From NCBI RefSeq assembly GCF_004210735.1, contig NZ_SDZL01000001.1, forward strand, positions 1-64,000: a DNA stretch of 64,000 nt, given 5' to 3'. Of the stretch, positions 53,426 through 62,681 are shown piece by piece (the first letter of the stretch is position 1; each line of letters opens with the position of its first letter). A program made the position numbers and the translations under genes. The notes below the pieces were generated by a model. It saw nothing but the letters and a program-made list of their open reading frames with translations, was not told where the DNA came from and ran no database searches. This DNA comes from Brevundimonas sp. (GTDB lineage: Bacteria > Pseudomonadota > Alphaproteobacteria > Caulobacterales > Caulobacteraceae).

Positions 53426-54096
53426 GCGACACCGCGTCGAAACCCCGCGTCACCAAGCCCAAGGCCCAGCGCCGCGAAGAGACCACCGCCCGCATTCTGG
53501 ACGTGGCCGAGGGCCTGTTCGCGCGCCACGGCCTGCATGGCGTGACCTTGAAGGCTGTGGCCAAGGAAGCGGGCGTCGATACGGCGCTGCTGCACTATTA
53601 TTTCGATGACAAGAACCGGCTGTTCTCGACCGTCTTTGGCCGGCGGGCCGAGGTGGTGAACCGGCTGCGGCTGGACAGCCTGGATCGCTATGAACGCGAG
53701 CGGGGCGACGCCATGACGGTGGGCGGCGCCATCGACGCCTTCCTGCGCCCGCTGTTCGTGCTGTTCGAGGGCGGCGATCGCAGCTGGCTGAACTATGCGG
53801 CCCTTGTGGCCCAGGTGAACAACACGCCGGTCTGGGGCGGCGACACCATGCACCAGCATTTCGACCCGGTGATCCACCGGTTCATCGCCGTGCTGAAGCG
53901 GATTTCGCCCGAGACGCCGGACCGGCAGCTCTATTGGTTCTATCACCTGCTGTCGGGGTCGCTGACCCTGTCGCTGGCGCAGACGGGACGGATCGACGTG
54001 CTGTCCGGCGGCCTGTGCAAATCGTCAGAGATGGCGGCCATCTGCGACGCGATGGAGGCCGTCTTCGCCGGCGGTTTCGAGGCGATCCGCGGCTAG
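53422..54096 (+). CDS. TetR-family repressor
   Basis: A 224-residue regulator with an N-terminal HTH (TARILDVAEGLFARHGLHGV, LKAVAKEAGVDTALLHYYF) and a helical C-terminal ligand domain (about 85-215) containing VNNTPVWGGDTMHQHFDPVI. ATG at 53422 overlaps the esterase stop (ATGA), giving coupled translation. It is very likely the repressor of its own operon and the divergent receptor through the two RTTCAT palindromes. It ends 1 bp before the convergent FMN reductase gene. Confidence 0.92.
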   Translation: MSDTASKPRVTKPKAQRREETTARILDVAEGLFARHGLHGVTLKAVAKEAGVDTALLHYYFDDKNRLFSTVFGRRAEVVNRLRLDSLDRYERERGDAMTVGGAIDAFLRPLFVLFEGGDRSWLNYAALVAQVNNTPVWGGDTMHQHFDPVIHRFIAVLKRISPETPDRQLYWFYHLLSGSLTLSLAQTGRIDVLSGGLCKSSEMAAICDAMEAVFAGGFEAIRG

Positions 54097-54097
54097 A

Positions 54098-54670
54098 TCA
54101 GGCGTCGCGCGGCAAGACCGAGGTCACCCGGGCGATGAACAGGTGGAACGCCTCCATATACTGACGAAGGAATTCCTCGGTCGCGGGCACGGTGACGTCG
54201 CCGTCGTCGGTGATCAGGCCGGGCTTGAACTGGATGTAGGCCTCGGGCGCATTCATCTGGGGCGCGTTGAGGAACCCCAGCACGCTGCGCAGGCTCTGCT
54301 GGGCGATGGCGGTGCCGATGGCGCCCGGCGAGGTTCCGATCACCGCCGCCGGCTTGCGCGCAAAGGCGTTGGAGCCATACGGGCGGCTGGCCCAGTCGAT
54401 CGCGTTCTTGAGCCCGCCCGGGATGGAGCGATTGTATTCCGGCGTCACGAACAGGACGGCGTCCGACTTCTGGATGTCGGCCTTGAACGCCCGCGCCTCG
54501 GGTGGGAAATCCGCGTCGTAGTCGTAGCTGTAGATCGGCAGGTCACCAAAGCCGATCTCGTGGAACTGCAGCTTTTCCGGCGCCAGCTTGATCAGGGCGC
54601 GCGTCAGTTTTCGGTTGATCGATTCCTTCGCCAGTGAGCCGATCAGATAGCCGACCTTGTAGGTTGTCAT
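54098..54670 (-). CDS. NADPH-dependent FMN reductase-like flavoprotein
   Basis: A 190-residue flavodoxin-fold enzyme. The FMN-binding loops are YLIGSLAKESINRKLT at the N terminus (residues 8-23) and FVTPEYNRSIPGGLKNAIDW in the middle, typical of ArsH/ChrR/YieF-like reductases reducing quinones, chromate or azo dyes. Length matches the family. GGAAAGGCG precedes the ATG. It is a separate gene between the esterase operon and a second esterase. Confidence 0.93.
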   Translation of the reverse strand: MTTYKVGYLIGSLAKESINRKLTRALIKLAPEKLQFHEIGFGDLPIYSYDYDADFPPEARAFKADIQKSDAVLFVTPEYNRSIPGGLKNAIDWASRPYGSNAFARKPAAVIGTSPGAIGTAIAQQSLRSVLGFLNAPQMNAPEAYIQFKPGLITDDGDVTVPATEEFLRQYMEAFHLFIARVTSVLPRDA

Positions 54671-54749
54671 GACGGTGCGCCTTTCCGCGTCTGGCGCTCA
54701 AACGTGCGCCGGAGGGTCCAGGTTGCGGCGGCGGTAGCGCCCCGTCGGC

Positions 54750-56333
54750 CTAAGTCCCCGGCTGGACGTAGGGGATGCGCGCGAAGAAGCGGCGCTCGTC
54801 CCTGCGCGGATCGTCGGCCATGCGGCTGTCGACGTCGAACAGCATCGTCTGGCGACGCTCCAGCCCATAGGGCGCCCAGCGCGGCAGGCCCGGATGGTTC
54901 GGATCGCCCGACCGCGCCAAGGCGATGAAAGCGTCGGCCATCCGGTCGGCGACCTCCTGTGCGCCCGGCCCGCGCGTCCGCGAGCCCTCGGCCGCGACAT
55001 TGTCGAACACTAGCGGGATGTCCGCCGTGTGAAAGGCGCCGCGACGGCCGTTGGCCAGTTCGCCGGGGAAGTCCAGTTGATAGACCCAGGTCGGCGCGCC
55101 CCCGACCAAGGCGACAGACGCGGCCCGGGTCTCGGCCTCGATGATCGCGCCGCGCCATGACCGGGCGGCGGTGGTGGCGTGGATCAGCACCTGATCAGGA
55201 GACCAGTCGGGATGCAGCCGCCGGTACTCGGCGATCACCGCCTGGGGCGACACGTCGATGCGCAGGATGTCGGGCGTCAGGCGCGCGGGTAGCGTGTCCC
55301 AGGTCAGGCCGGCGTTGCGGGGATCGTTCCCCATGAAGGCCAGGGTCTCTTCCCGCGTATTACCGATGATCATCGGGATATGCGCCGACTGCGGGGGAGC
55401 GTCCGGATAGAAGGGATGGCGATGCAGCACCTGGTCATCCAGCACTGGGCCGAAATACAAACCGCCATAGCCCAGTACCGGGTCCTGTATTTTCGCGGCC
55501 TCCAGCAGGCGTTCGACCGGCAGGGCCGCCGCCTCGGCCGCGCGATCAGGCGTCAGGTTCAGCGCGTCCAACCAGGCGCGGGTGCGGCGCTCGGCGTTGA
55601 CGGGGCCGGAGGCCGTGACCTGCTGGCCGCTCATGGTTGCGACGGCGTGGAACAGGCCGCCCGCGGCGGGTGTAGCCATCAGGGTGGCGATCTTGGCCCC
55701 GCCGCCTGACTGGCCGAACAGCATGACCCGGCCGGGATCGCCGCCGAAAGCCGCAATGTTGTCGCGCACCCATTGCAGCGCCAGGATCAGGTCCAGCTGA
55801 CCGACATTGCCCGACGCCTCGAACCCCGGCGTCAGCCGCGCCAGCGAGGCGTAGCCGAACAGGTTCAACCGGTGGTTCAGCGTCACCACCACCACGTCGC
55901 CGCGCCGGGCCAGCCGCGTTCCATCGTACAGCGGGTCCGAACCCGAGCCGGTCGCATAGGCGCCGCCGTGGATATAGACCATCACCGGCCGCCGCGCCCG
56001 ATCGGCGCCTGGCGTCCAGACGTTCAGGAACAGGCAGTCCTCGGCCTGGTTCGGCTCATCCCCGTTCTGGGGACAGGCGGCGCCATAGGACAGGGCCTGG
56101 ACCGGGCGATCCCACGGCGTCGGCGGGACCGGCGGCTGGAACCGGCGGGCGCCAGTGTCGGCGCCGTAGCGAACCCCTTTGAAGATCGACACGCCGCCGT
56201 CGCGAAAGCCGATCACCGGGCCATGGCCGGTTCGGACACGGAGCGCGGCCGCATCGGCGTGGACGCCGCCGGCGCTCAACAACAGGGCTGTCGTGGCGGC
56301 CAGACCGGACAGAGCATGACGGCGTGTGGGCAT
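54750..56333 (-). CDS. Type B carboxylesterase, secreted
   Basis: A 527-residue exported COesterase. The N terminus is Tat-like (TRRHALSGLAATTALLLSAG), so it probably acts in the periplasm. Signature blocks are FKGVRYGADTGARRF, VYIHGGAYATGSG, the Ser nucleophile LFGQSGGGAKIATLM and the late His in FHTADIPLVFDN. It differs from the intracellular esterase by the GQSGGG elbow. GGGAGC lies before the ATG. It follows the MFS gene behind a hairpin, so co-transcription with it is partial at most. Confidence 0.9.
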   Translation of the reverse strand: MPTRRHALSGLAATTALLLSAGGVHADAAALRVRTGHGPVIGFRDGGVSIFKGVRYGADTGARRFQPPVPPTPWDRPVQALSYGAACPQNGDEPNQAEDCLFLNVWTPGADRARRPVMVYIHGGAYATGSGSDPLYDGTRLARRGDVVVVTLNHRLNLFGYASLARLTPGFEASGNVGQLDLILALQWVRDNIAAFGGDPGRVMLFGQSGGGAKIATLMATPAAGGLFHAVATMSGQQVTASGPVNAERRTRAWLDALNLTPDRAAEAAALPVERLLEAAKIQDPVLGYGGLYFGPVLDDQVLHRHPFYPDAPPQSAHIPMIIGNTREETLAFMGNDPRNAGLTWDTLPARLTPDILRIDVSPQAVIAEYRRLHPDWSPDQVLIHATTAARSWRGAIIEAETRAASVALVGGAPTWVYQLDFPGELANGRRGAFHTADIPLVFDNVAAEGSRTRGPGAQEVADRMADAFIALARSGDPNHPGLPRWAPYGLERRQTMLFDVDSRMADDPRRDERRFFARIPYVQPGT

Positions 56334-56355
56334 GGCTATGCTCCCGAATTGGAAA

Positions 56356-56382
56356 GGGGCGCCCGCCTGAAACGAGCGCCCC
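56356..56382 (-). terminator. Terminator behind the MFS transporter gene
   Basis: GGGGCGC (56356-56362) and GCGCCCC (56376-56382) pair over a 13-nt loop; on the minus strand the stem is followed by TTTCC. It lies 21 bp after the transporter stop and 23 bp before the esterase start. Confidence 0.6.
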
Positions 56383-56402
56383 CATAGTCCGCCGACCGGT
56401 CC

Positions 56403-57704
56403 CTAGACCTTGGCCGGGGCGTAGTCCGGCGTGATGAAATGCACCACAACCAGCGCGATCAGATAGGCCGAACCGGCGACGATGAAGATCGGCGTGTAGG
56501 TGCCGATGCTTTCGAGCACGTAGCCGGCGTATTTGGCCATCGCCATACCGCCGATGGCGCCGACCATGCCGCCGATCCCGACCACCGAACCCACGGCCGA
56601 ACGCGGGAAGACATCGCCCGGCAGGCTGTACAGATTGGCCGAAAAGCCCTGGTGCGCCGCCGTCGCCAGACCGATGATCAGAACCGCGACCCACAGCTGG
56701 CTGGCCATGGCGGCGAACATCACCGGCACCGCCAGAAGGGCGCAGATCAGCATGGTGGTCTTGCGCGCGCGGTTGACGCTCATGCCCCGGTGCATCAGCC
56801 GCGAGGACAGCCAGCCGCCGCCGACCGAGCCGACGTCGCTCATCAGATAGATGATGACCAGCGGGATGCCGAAGGTGCGCAGATCCAGACCGTGCGTGCG
56901 GCCCAGGAAGTCCGGCAGCCAGAACAGGAACATCCACCAGATCGGGTCGATCAGGAATTTGCCCAGGGCGTAGGCCCAGGTCTCCTTGACCGTCAGCAGC
57001 TTGGTCCATTTGACCTTTTCGACGGGGTCGGCCGGATCCTGTTCGATATAGGCCAGTTCGGTGGGGCTCAGGCGCTTCTGCTCACGCGGGGTGCGATAGA
57101 CCAGCAGCCAGATCGGCAGCCAGATCAGGCCCAGAACGCCGGTGATGATGAAGGCCATCTGCCAGCCGAACGCCAGCACGATGCCGGGCACGATCAGCGG
57201 CGTGACGATGGCGCCGATATTGGTGCCTGCGTTGAACAGCCCGGTGGCCAGGGCGCGTTCCTTCTTGGGGAACCACTCGGTCACGGCCTTGATGCCGCCG
57301 GGGAAGCCCCCGCCCTCGCCCACACCCAGGACGACACGGGCGGCGATGAAGTGGCTCATCTCGCGCGCGCCGGCGGTGAAGATGTGACCGATGTGCCAGA
57401 TCAGGAAGGCCGCGCCGAAGCCCCAGCGCGCGCCCACCCGGTCGATGATCCGCCCGAACGCCAGATAGGAAACGGCATAGGCGGCCTGGAACCAGAAGAT
57501 CAGGTCCGCATACTGCATCTCGGTCCAGCCGAACTCGGCCTCGAGCGTCGGCTTCAGCACGCCGATCATCTGGCGATCGACGTAGTTGATGACCATGGCC
57601 GCGAACAGCAGCCACATGATCAGCCAGCGGTATTTGCCGGGGGACGGGGCCGTCACCGTGATGGGCGGCCCCTCCTTTGGTGCGGCGGTCGAAGCGTCAC
57701 TCAT
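56403..57704 (-). CDS. MFS transporter, anion:cation symporter (hexuronate-like)
   Basis: A 433-residue inner-membrane permease with 12 predicted helices in two halves. MFS landmarks are NYVDRQMIGVLKPTLEAEFG in helix 1 and its loop, FGRIIDRVGARWGFG after helix 2, and VGEGGGFPGGIKAVTEWFPKKER in helix 4 (about residues 127-150), typical of the ACS family (ExuT-like). Encoded next to a FAH-type hydrolase and the kdu genes, it probably imports galacturonate or unsaturated oligogalacturonide products. The gene lies 88 bp after the hydrolase and shares its operator-controlled promoter. Confidence 0.9.
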   Translation of the reverse strand: MSDASTAAPKEGPPITVTAPSPGKYRWLIMWLLFAAMVINYVDRQMIGVLKPTLEAEFGWTEMQYADLIFWFQAAYAVSYLAFGRIIDRVGARWGFGAAFLIWHIGHIFTAGAREMSHFIAARVVLGVGEGGGFPGGIKAVTEWFPKKERALATGLFNAGTNIGAIVTPLIVPGIVLAFGWQMAFIITGVLGLIWLPIWLLVYRTPREQKRLSPTELAYIEQDPADPVEKVKWTKLLTVKETWAYALGKFLIDPIWWMFLFWLPDFLGRTHGLDLRTFGIPLVIIYLMSDVGSVGGGWLSSRLMHRGMSVNRARKTTMLICALLAVPVMFAAMASQLWVAVLIIGLATAAHQGFSANLYSLPGDVFPRSAVGSVVGIGGMVGAIGGMAMAKYAGYVLESIGTYTPIFIVAGSAYLIALVVVHFITPDYAPAKV

Positions 57705-57792
57705 GGTTCAGACCCATTCCCTTGGTTTCCTCGACCCGTCCCGCCTTCTTTGCCGTGATAGCGGCGTGCGGGTTCGCGTCCTGTATCGAACT

Positions 57793-58629
57793 CTAGCCTT
57801 GCGACGGATGCGGCGCGGCCGGCACGATCACGCACCGGATTTCGCCCACACCCTGGAATACGCACGTCGAAACACTGCCGACGAACACCTGATGGACACC
57901 GGTGACGGCGCCGGTCGAGATCAGGGTTCCGGCCGTCAGCGGCCGGCCCCAGCGGGCGCAATGCTCCAGCAGGAAGCGCACCGATTCCAGCGCCCCGCCC
58001 GCCAGTGAGGTCGCGCCGCCGCGACCGACGCTTTCGCCGTCGATCACCGTCTCGACCGCGATGTCATCCAGCCGGGCGCGCCAGTCGGTCAACTCAGGCC
58101 CGATCACCAGCCCGCCGTTGTTGCCGAAGTCGGAAGCGACCACGGCCGAGCCGAGGTCGTTGATGGTGGACAGCGGACTACCCGCCAGCTCCACCCCGAT
58201 GAAGACGGCGTCGATCAGGGCAGCGGCCTCGTCGATGGTCCAGTCAATCTTGGCAGGATCGGCGTCGGCGCCGATGCGGGCGATGAACTCGGCCTCAACG
58301 GCGGCAAATCCACCTTCGATAGCCGGCAGCGGCGTGGGCGCGTCGCCCGCCGTCCAGACATTCCCCGCAAAGATAGCGCCCGCCACGCGATGAACGCCCA
58401 AAGTCACCTGCTGAGCGGGGCCGACGCCGCCGACCTTCCAGCCCGCGACGCGGTCAGGATACCGGGCGATGGCGGCGGTCTGGATGGCGTAGGACCGGGC
58501 GATGTCCTGCGGAACCTCACCCGGGAAACCGGGCACGGCGACGGCGTTCAGGCGGGCGGCGACGAACGCCTGGGCCACGGCCTGATCGGCGCTGAGCGTC
58601 GGCGCAGAGGTGACGGGAGCGGCCGTCAT
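57793..58629 (-). CDS. FAH-type 2-keto-4-pentenoate hydratase-like protein
   Basis: A 278-residue cytoplasmic protein with the fumarylacetoacetase C-terminal fold. Blocks include YAIQTAAIARYPDRVAGWKVG, GFAAVEAEFIARIG (metal ligands), AVFIGVELAGSPL (metal ligand region) and GTLISTGAVTGVHQVFVG. Such enzymes hydrate or cleave 2-keto acids and are found in both aromatic and sugar-acid pathways. In this place it may act on a 2-keto-deoxy sugar acid. ATG at 58629 (MTAAPVTSAP) is chosen; an upstream in-frame extension runs over the operator. Confidence 0.88.
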   Translation of the reverse strand: MTAAPVTSAPTLSADQAVAQAFVAARLNAVAVPGFPGEVPQDIARSYAIQTAAIARYPDRVAGWKVGGVGPAQQVTLGVHRVAGAIFAGNVWTAGDAPTPLPAIEGGFAAVEAEFIARIGADADPAKIDWTIDEAAALIDAVFIGVELAGSPLSTINDLGSAVVASDFGNNGGLVIGPELTDWRARLDDIAVETVIDGESVGRGGATSLAGGALESVRFLLEHCARWGRPLTAGTLISTGAVTGVHQVFVGSVSTCVFQGVGEIRCVIVPAAPHPSQG

Positions 58630-58689
58630 GCGCGGCGTTCCTGCGATGCGAACTGGTTGATCAACTGACGCCCCATTGGAAAACGCCGG

Positions 58690-58719
58690 ATAATGATCGG
58701 CGATGGAAACCGGTGTCAA
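58690..58719 (-). promoter_or_regulatory. Predicted promoter of the hydrolase-MFS operon
   Basis: On the minus strand TTGACA (58719-58714) is a perfect -35, and CATTAT (58695-58690) is the -10 with an 18-bp spacer. The -35 lies within the ACCGGT operator, so repressor binding would block it. Confidence 0.55.
58705..58718. promoter_or_regulatory. LacI-type operator, site 1
   Basis: GGAAACCGGTGTCA has the CG-centred ACCGGT core typical of LacI-family sites. It lies in the divergent region of the hydrolase-MFS operon and the LacI gene and overlaps the -35 of the former. Confidence 0.7.
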
Positions 58720-58799
58720 TCCACCTTGAAAACACCCCATGGCGCCGGTCGCCGGGTGGGTCTATGGCTTAGGGTCAACGAGAATATGGGGAATCGCCT

Positions 58800-59849
58800 T
58801 TGTCTGACGACGATTCGCGGCCGGCGAAATCGGGCAAGCGCGCCACCATCAATGACGTGGCCCGCGTGGCCGAGGTCTCGAAGAAGACCGTGTCCCGCGT
58901 CATCAACCAGTCGCCGTTCGTGCGCCAGGACACGCGCGACCGCGTCCAGGCGGTGATCGACGAGCTGGGCTTCATCCCCGATCCGCAGGCGCGGGGGCTG
59001 GCGTTCCGCCGCTCGTTCCTGGTCGGCATGATCTATGACCAGCCCAGCCCGACCTATGTGGTCAACATGCAGCAGGGCATTCTGGACGCTCTGAAAGGGT
59101 CCGGCCTGGAGCTGGTGGTCCACCCGTGCAGCCGCACCTCGCCCACCCTGCTGGAGGACATTCGCGGCTTCGTCGAACGTCAGCGGTTGTTCGGCGTCAT
59201 CATGCCCCCCTCGGTGTCCGAGGACGAGGCGGTGATCGCACTGCTGCGCGAACTGGACTGTCCCTATGTGCGGATCGCCTCGGTGGCGCTGGACGAACCC
59301 CAAGCCATGGTCGTGACCAACGACTGGATGGGCGCGGCCGAGGCGGCGCGGCATCTGGCTGACCTGGGCCACAGGCGTATCGGTCTGGTGCGCGGCCTGA
59401 CGCTGTTCCGGTCGTCGGCGGTGCGAAGCAAGGGCTTCATCGACGCCCTGGCCGACCGGGGCGTGCCGCTGGACCCGGCCTACGACATCCAGGGCGCCTA
59501 TACCTTCGAGTCGGGTGTCGAGGCTGGGCATGCCCTGCTGTCCCTGCCCGAACCGCCGACCGCCATCTTCACCCTGAACGACGACATGGCGCTGGGCGTG
59601 ATGCAGGCGGCGCGCGAGCGGGGGCTGGAACTGCCGCGCGATCTGTCAGTCGTGGGCTTCGACGACCTGCCCATGGCGGCGCGGGTGTGGCCCAATCTGA
59701 CGTCGGTGCGCCTGCCGATCCGGGACATGGGCCGGATGGCGGCCGAGAAACTGCTGGCGCCCATGCGCGGTGTCGATCCGGCCAAGCTGGTCCAGCCCGA
59801 GGTGCGACCCGCCCTGGTGGTCCGCCACTCGGCTATCCCGAACCGGTGA
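58800..59849 (+). CDS. LacI-family regulator of the pectin/uronate regulon
   Basis: A 349-residue repressor. The HTH is ATINDVARVAEVSKKTVSRV followed by NQSPFVRQDTRDRV; the hinge region (AIDELGFIPD-like) and periplasmic-binding-protein-fold ligand domain follow (FLVGMIYDQPSPTYV to VVGFDDLPMAARVWP). It starts at TTG 58800 with GGGGAA upstream. Three GGWAACCGGTGTCA sites nearby are its probable targets, and 2-keto-3-deoxygluconate or a related sugar acid the probable inducer (inference). The gene diverges from the hydrolase-MFS operon and precedes kduI. Confidence 0.93.
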   Translation: MSDDDSRPAKSGKRATINDVARVAEVSKKTVSRVINQSPFVRQDTRDRVQAVIDELGFIPDPQARGLAFRRSFLVGMIYDQPSPTYVVNMQQGILDALKGSGLELVVHPCSRTSPTLLEDIRGFVERQRLFGVIMPPSVSEDEAVIALLRELDCPYVRIASVALDEPQAMVVTNDWMGAAEAARHLADLGHRRIGLVRGLTLFRSSAVRSKGFIDALADRGVPLDPAYDIQGAYTFESGVEAGHALLSLPEPPTAIFTLNDDMALGVMQAARERGLELPRDLSVVGFDDLPMAARVWPNLTSVRLPIRDMGRMAAEKLLAPMRGVDPAKLVQPEVRPALVVRHSAIPNR

Positions 59850-59887
59850 GCCTATCCGTCACGGCGAAACGCGCTTGCCCCGACGTC

Positions 59888-59901
59888 TGACACCGGTTAC
59901 C
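59888..59901. promoter_or_regulatory. LacI-type operator, site 2
   Basis: TGACACCGGTTACC is the reverse complement of GGTAACCGGTGTCA, thus the same motif as sites 1 and 3. It lies 73 bp before the kduI start. Confidence 0.7.
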
Positions 59902-59941
59902 AAACTGGAGACAGGCGGGCGCTGAAAGCCCCCGGGAAGAT

Positions 59942-59960
59942 GATTCCGGCGACCGGAATC
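59942..59960 (+). promoter_or_regulatory. Perfect 8-3-8 hairpin before the kduI ribosome site
   Basis: GATTCCGG-CGA-CCGGAATC is a perfect inverted repeat that ends one base before the CAGGAGG ribosome site. It may stabilise the mRNA 5' end, or bind a regulator as DNA. Confidence 0.5.
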
Positions 59961-59973
59961 CAGGAGGACCAAG

Positions 59974-60819
59974 GTGTACGACAAGGTTTATCACGCGACC
60001 CATCCCGACATGATGGAGGGCGCCTCGAACGACCAGCTGCGTGATCGTTACCTGCTGGGCGGCCTGTTCCAGCCGGGCCGGGTCAGCCTGAACTATTCCC
60101 ACAACGAACGCATGGTCATCGGCGGCGCCATGCCGACCGACGGCGCGATCAGCCTGCCCACCCATTCCGAGCCGCCGTCCCTGGCCGGTCAGCCGTTCCT
60201 GGTGGCGCGCGAACTGGGCGTGGTGAACATCGGCGGCGCCGGTTCGGTGACCGTCGACGGTCAGACGATCGCCCTAGATTTCCGCGACGGCCTGTATGTG
60301 CCGATGGGCTCGGCCCAGGTCAGCTTCGCCTCGACCGACGCGGCGAAGCCGGCGAAATTCTATCTGATCTCGACGCCCGCCCACGCCCGCTATGACCTGG
60401 CCAAGATCTCGATCGCCGAGGCCGTGCCGCTGGAGATGGGGTCGCTGGAGACGTCGAACGAGCGGACGATCTATCAGTACATCGTCCCGGCCAAGGTGAA
60501 GTCCTGCCAGCTGCTGCTGGGCGTGACGGTGCTGAAGCCCGGCAGCGTGTGGAACACCATGCCGCCGCACCTGCATGACCGCCGCTCCGAGGCCTATCTG
60601 TATTTCGGCCTGGGCGAGAACGACCGCGTCTTCCACTTCATGGGCGAGCCGGACAAGGCGCGTCACATCGTGATGGCGGACGGCGAGGCGGTGATGAGCC
60701 CGCCGTGGTCGATCCACATGGGCGCCGGTACGTCCAACTACACCTTCATCTGGGGCATGGGCGGCGAGAACCTGGACTATACCGACATGCACAAGCTCGA
60801 CATCTGCCAGTTGAAGTAA
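59974..60819 (+). CDS. kduI: 5-dehydro-4-deoxy-D-glucuronate isomerase
   Basis: A 281-residue cytoplasmic zinc-dependent cupin enzyme converting 4-deoxy-L-threo-5-hexosulose uronate (DKI) to 3-deoxy-D-glycero-2,5-hexodiulosonate. Signatures are the start [38 protein letters not shown] (zinc His-x-His and Glu) and [20 protein letters not shown] near the end. Length matches E. coli KduI (278). It starts at GTG 59974 with CAGGAGG. It begins kduI-kduD-kdgK, under operator site 2. Confidence 0.97.
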   Translation: MYDKVYHATHPDMMEGASNDQLRDRYLLGGLFQPGRVSLNYSHNERMVIGGAMPTDGAISLPTHSEPPSLAGQPFLVARELGVVNIGGAGSVTVDGQTIALDFRDGLYVPMGSAQVSFASTDAAKPAKFYLISTPAHARYDLAKISIAEAVPLEMGSLETSNERTIYQYIVPAKVKSCQLLLGVTVLKPGSVWNTMPPHLHDRRSEAYLYFGLGENDRVFHFMGEPDKARHIVMADGEAVMSPPWSIHMGAGTSNYTFIWGMGGENLDYTDMHKLDICQLK

Positions 60820-60831
60820 GGGGCGACGGCC

Positions 60832-61590
60832 ATGGCCAATCCTTTTGACCTGACCGGCAAGGTCGCGCTGGTGACCGGCGGCAATACGGGCCTGGGCCAG
60901 GGCATCGCCCTGGCGCTGGCCGATGCCGGCGCGGACATCGTCTCGGTCGCGCGGCGCCCGTCCGACGACACGGTCGGCAAGGTGCTGGCCAGGGGGGGGC
61001 GGGCGATCTCGGTTCAGGCGGACCTGACCTCGATCGAGCCGGTCGAGCGCATCCTGGACGAGGCGACGGCCGCGCTGGGTCCGGTCGACATCCTGGTGAA
61101 CAACGCCGGCATCATTCGCCGCGCCGACGCCGTCGACTTCACCGAGCAGGACTGGGACGACGTGATGAACGTCAACCTGAAGGTGCTGTTCTTCCTCAGC
61201 CAGGCGGCGGTGAAGCGGATGATCGCCGACGGTCGCCGGGGCAAGATCATCAACACCGCCTCGATGCTGTCCTATCAGGGCGGCATCCGCGTGCCGTCCT
61301 ATACGGCGTCCAAGAGCGGCGTGGCGGGTCTGACCAAGCTGATGGCCAACGAATGGGCGAAACACGGGATCAACGCCAACGCCATCGCCCCCGGCTATTT
61401 CGCCACCGACAACACCCAGGCGTTGCAGGATGACCCGGTGCGGTCCAAGGAGATCCTGGGCCGCATCCCGGCCGGGCGCTGGGGCGATCCGGCGGACCTG
61501 GGCGGGGCGGCGGTGTTCCTGGCCAGTGCGGCCAGCGACTATGTGCAGGGCGTCACCCTGCCCGTCGACGGCGGCTGGCTGGCGCGGTGA
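60832..61590 (+). CDS. kduD: 2-dehydro-3-deoxy-D-gluconate 5-dehydrogenase
   Basis: A 252-residue short-chain dehydrogenase reducing 3-deoxy-D-glycero-2,5-hexodiulosonate to 2-keto-3-deoxygluconate. NAD-binding VTGGNTGLGQGIALAL is at residues 14-29; then NNAGIIRR, the catalytic Ser region (NTASMLSYQGG) and YTASKSGVAGL (Tyr-x3-Lys). Length and the N-terminal NPFDLTGKVALV fit KduD. It lies 12 bp after kduI, so the two are one operon. Confidence 0.96.
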   Translation: MANPFDLTGKVALVTGGNTGLGQGIALALADAGADIVSVARRPSDDTVGKVLARGGRAISVQADLTSIEPVERILDEATAALGPVDILVNNAGIIRRADAVDFTEQDWDDVMNVNLKVLFFLSQAAVKRMIADGRRGKIINTASMLSYQGGIRVPSYTASKSGVAGLTKLMANEWAKHGINANAIAPGYFATDNTQALQDDPVRSKEILGRIPAGRWGDPADLGGAAVFLASAASDYVQGVTLPVDGGWLAR

Positions 61591-61611
61591 TCCCGCGCTA
61601 GCGTCCAGATC

Positions 61612-62637
61612 ATGACCATTCTCTGCTTTGGCGAGATGCTGCTGCGTTTCAGCCCCCACCAGAATGAGCTGCTCATGCAGTCGCCGGCCCTGACCGCGCG
61701 ACCGGGCGGAGCCGAAGCGAACGTCGCCGTATCTTTGGCCCGGTTCGGCGCCCCGGCGGCCATGGCCACGGTATTGCCCGACAACGCCCTGGGCCACGCC
61801 GCGCGGGATGAGGTGCGCAAGCACGGGGTCGATACGTCACGCATCGTGTTCAGGCCGGGCCGCATGGGTCTGTATTTCCTGACGCCGGGCGCGGTGCGGC
61901 GCCCGTCCGAAGTGCTGTACGACCGGGCCGGATCGGCCTTTATTGAGCATGTCGCCGACGCCTTTGACTGGGACGCGCTGCTGGACGGGATCGAATGGCT
62001 GCACGCCTCGGGCGTGACGCCCGCAACCGGGCCGAACGGTTCGGCGGCCGCCGTCGCCCTGATCGAGACGGCGGTGCGCAGGGGCGTCAAGGTCAGCTAC
62101 GACGGCAATTTCCGCGGCAAGCTGTGGGAACAGTGGGACGGCGATCCGCCCGGAATCTTGGGCCGGATGCTGGCCGGTGCGACCGTCGCCTTTGCGGACG
62201 AGCGGGACTTCGGTCTGGTGCTGGGCCGGTCTTTCAGCGGCGCCGGTCCGGACGAACGGCGCCGTCAGGCCGCCGCCGCGGCCTTCGCCGCCTTCCCCAG
62301 GCTGGAACGGATCGCCTGCACCCGCAGGGTCCAGGAAAGCGTCGCAGATCAGGCCCTGTCGGCCGTCATGCTGACGCGCGGCGAGGCGGGGATTGTGATC
62401 GAAACGCGCGCCGACGCCATCCACATGACGGGCGTCATCGACAGGGTCGGCGGCGGCGACGCCTTTGCGTCGGGCGTTCTGTTCGGCCTTTGGAGCGGCT
62501 GGGACGATCAGCGCGCGCTGGACTTCGGCTTGGCCGCCGCCGGGCTGAAGCATTCGGTGCCGGGGGATTTTAACCTGTTTTCCGCCACCGAAGTTCAGGC
62601 CGCTATGGGCGACGGTGGTTTCGACATTCGCCGCTGA
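61612..62637 (+). CDS. kdgK: 2-dehydro-3-deoxygluconokinase
   Basis: A 341-residue PfkB-family sugar kinase that phosphorylates 2-keto-3-deoxygluconate to KDPG with ATP. Motifs are ILCFGEMLLRFSPH at the start, RPGGAEANVAVSLARFG (substrate-binding), and DRVGGGDAFASGVLFGL (anion hole and catalytic Asp). It lies 21 bp after kduD and completes the DKI to KDPG route. KDPG aldolase (eda) is not in the window. Confidence 0.95.
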   Translation: MTILCFGEMLLRFSPHQNELLMQSPALTARPGGAEANVAVSLARFGAPAAMATVLPDNALGHAARDEVRKHGVDTSRIVFRPGRMGLYFLTPGAVRRPSEVLYDRAGSAFIEHVADAFDWDALLDGIEWLHASGVTPATGPNGSAAAVALIETAVRRGVKVSYDGNFRGKLWEQWDGDPPGILGRMLAGATVAFADERDFGLVLGRSFSGAGPDERRRQAAAAAFAAFPRLERIACTRRVQESVADQALSAVMLTRGEAGIVIETRADAIHMTGVIDRVGGGDAFASGVLFGLWSGWDDQRALDFGLAAAGLKHSVPGDFNLFSATEVQAAMGDGGFDIRR

Positions 62638-62681
62638 GCGTCGCTGACATCATCGTGACCGGCAGGGCTCCGCCGATTGTA

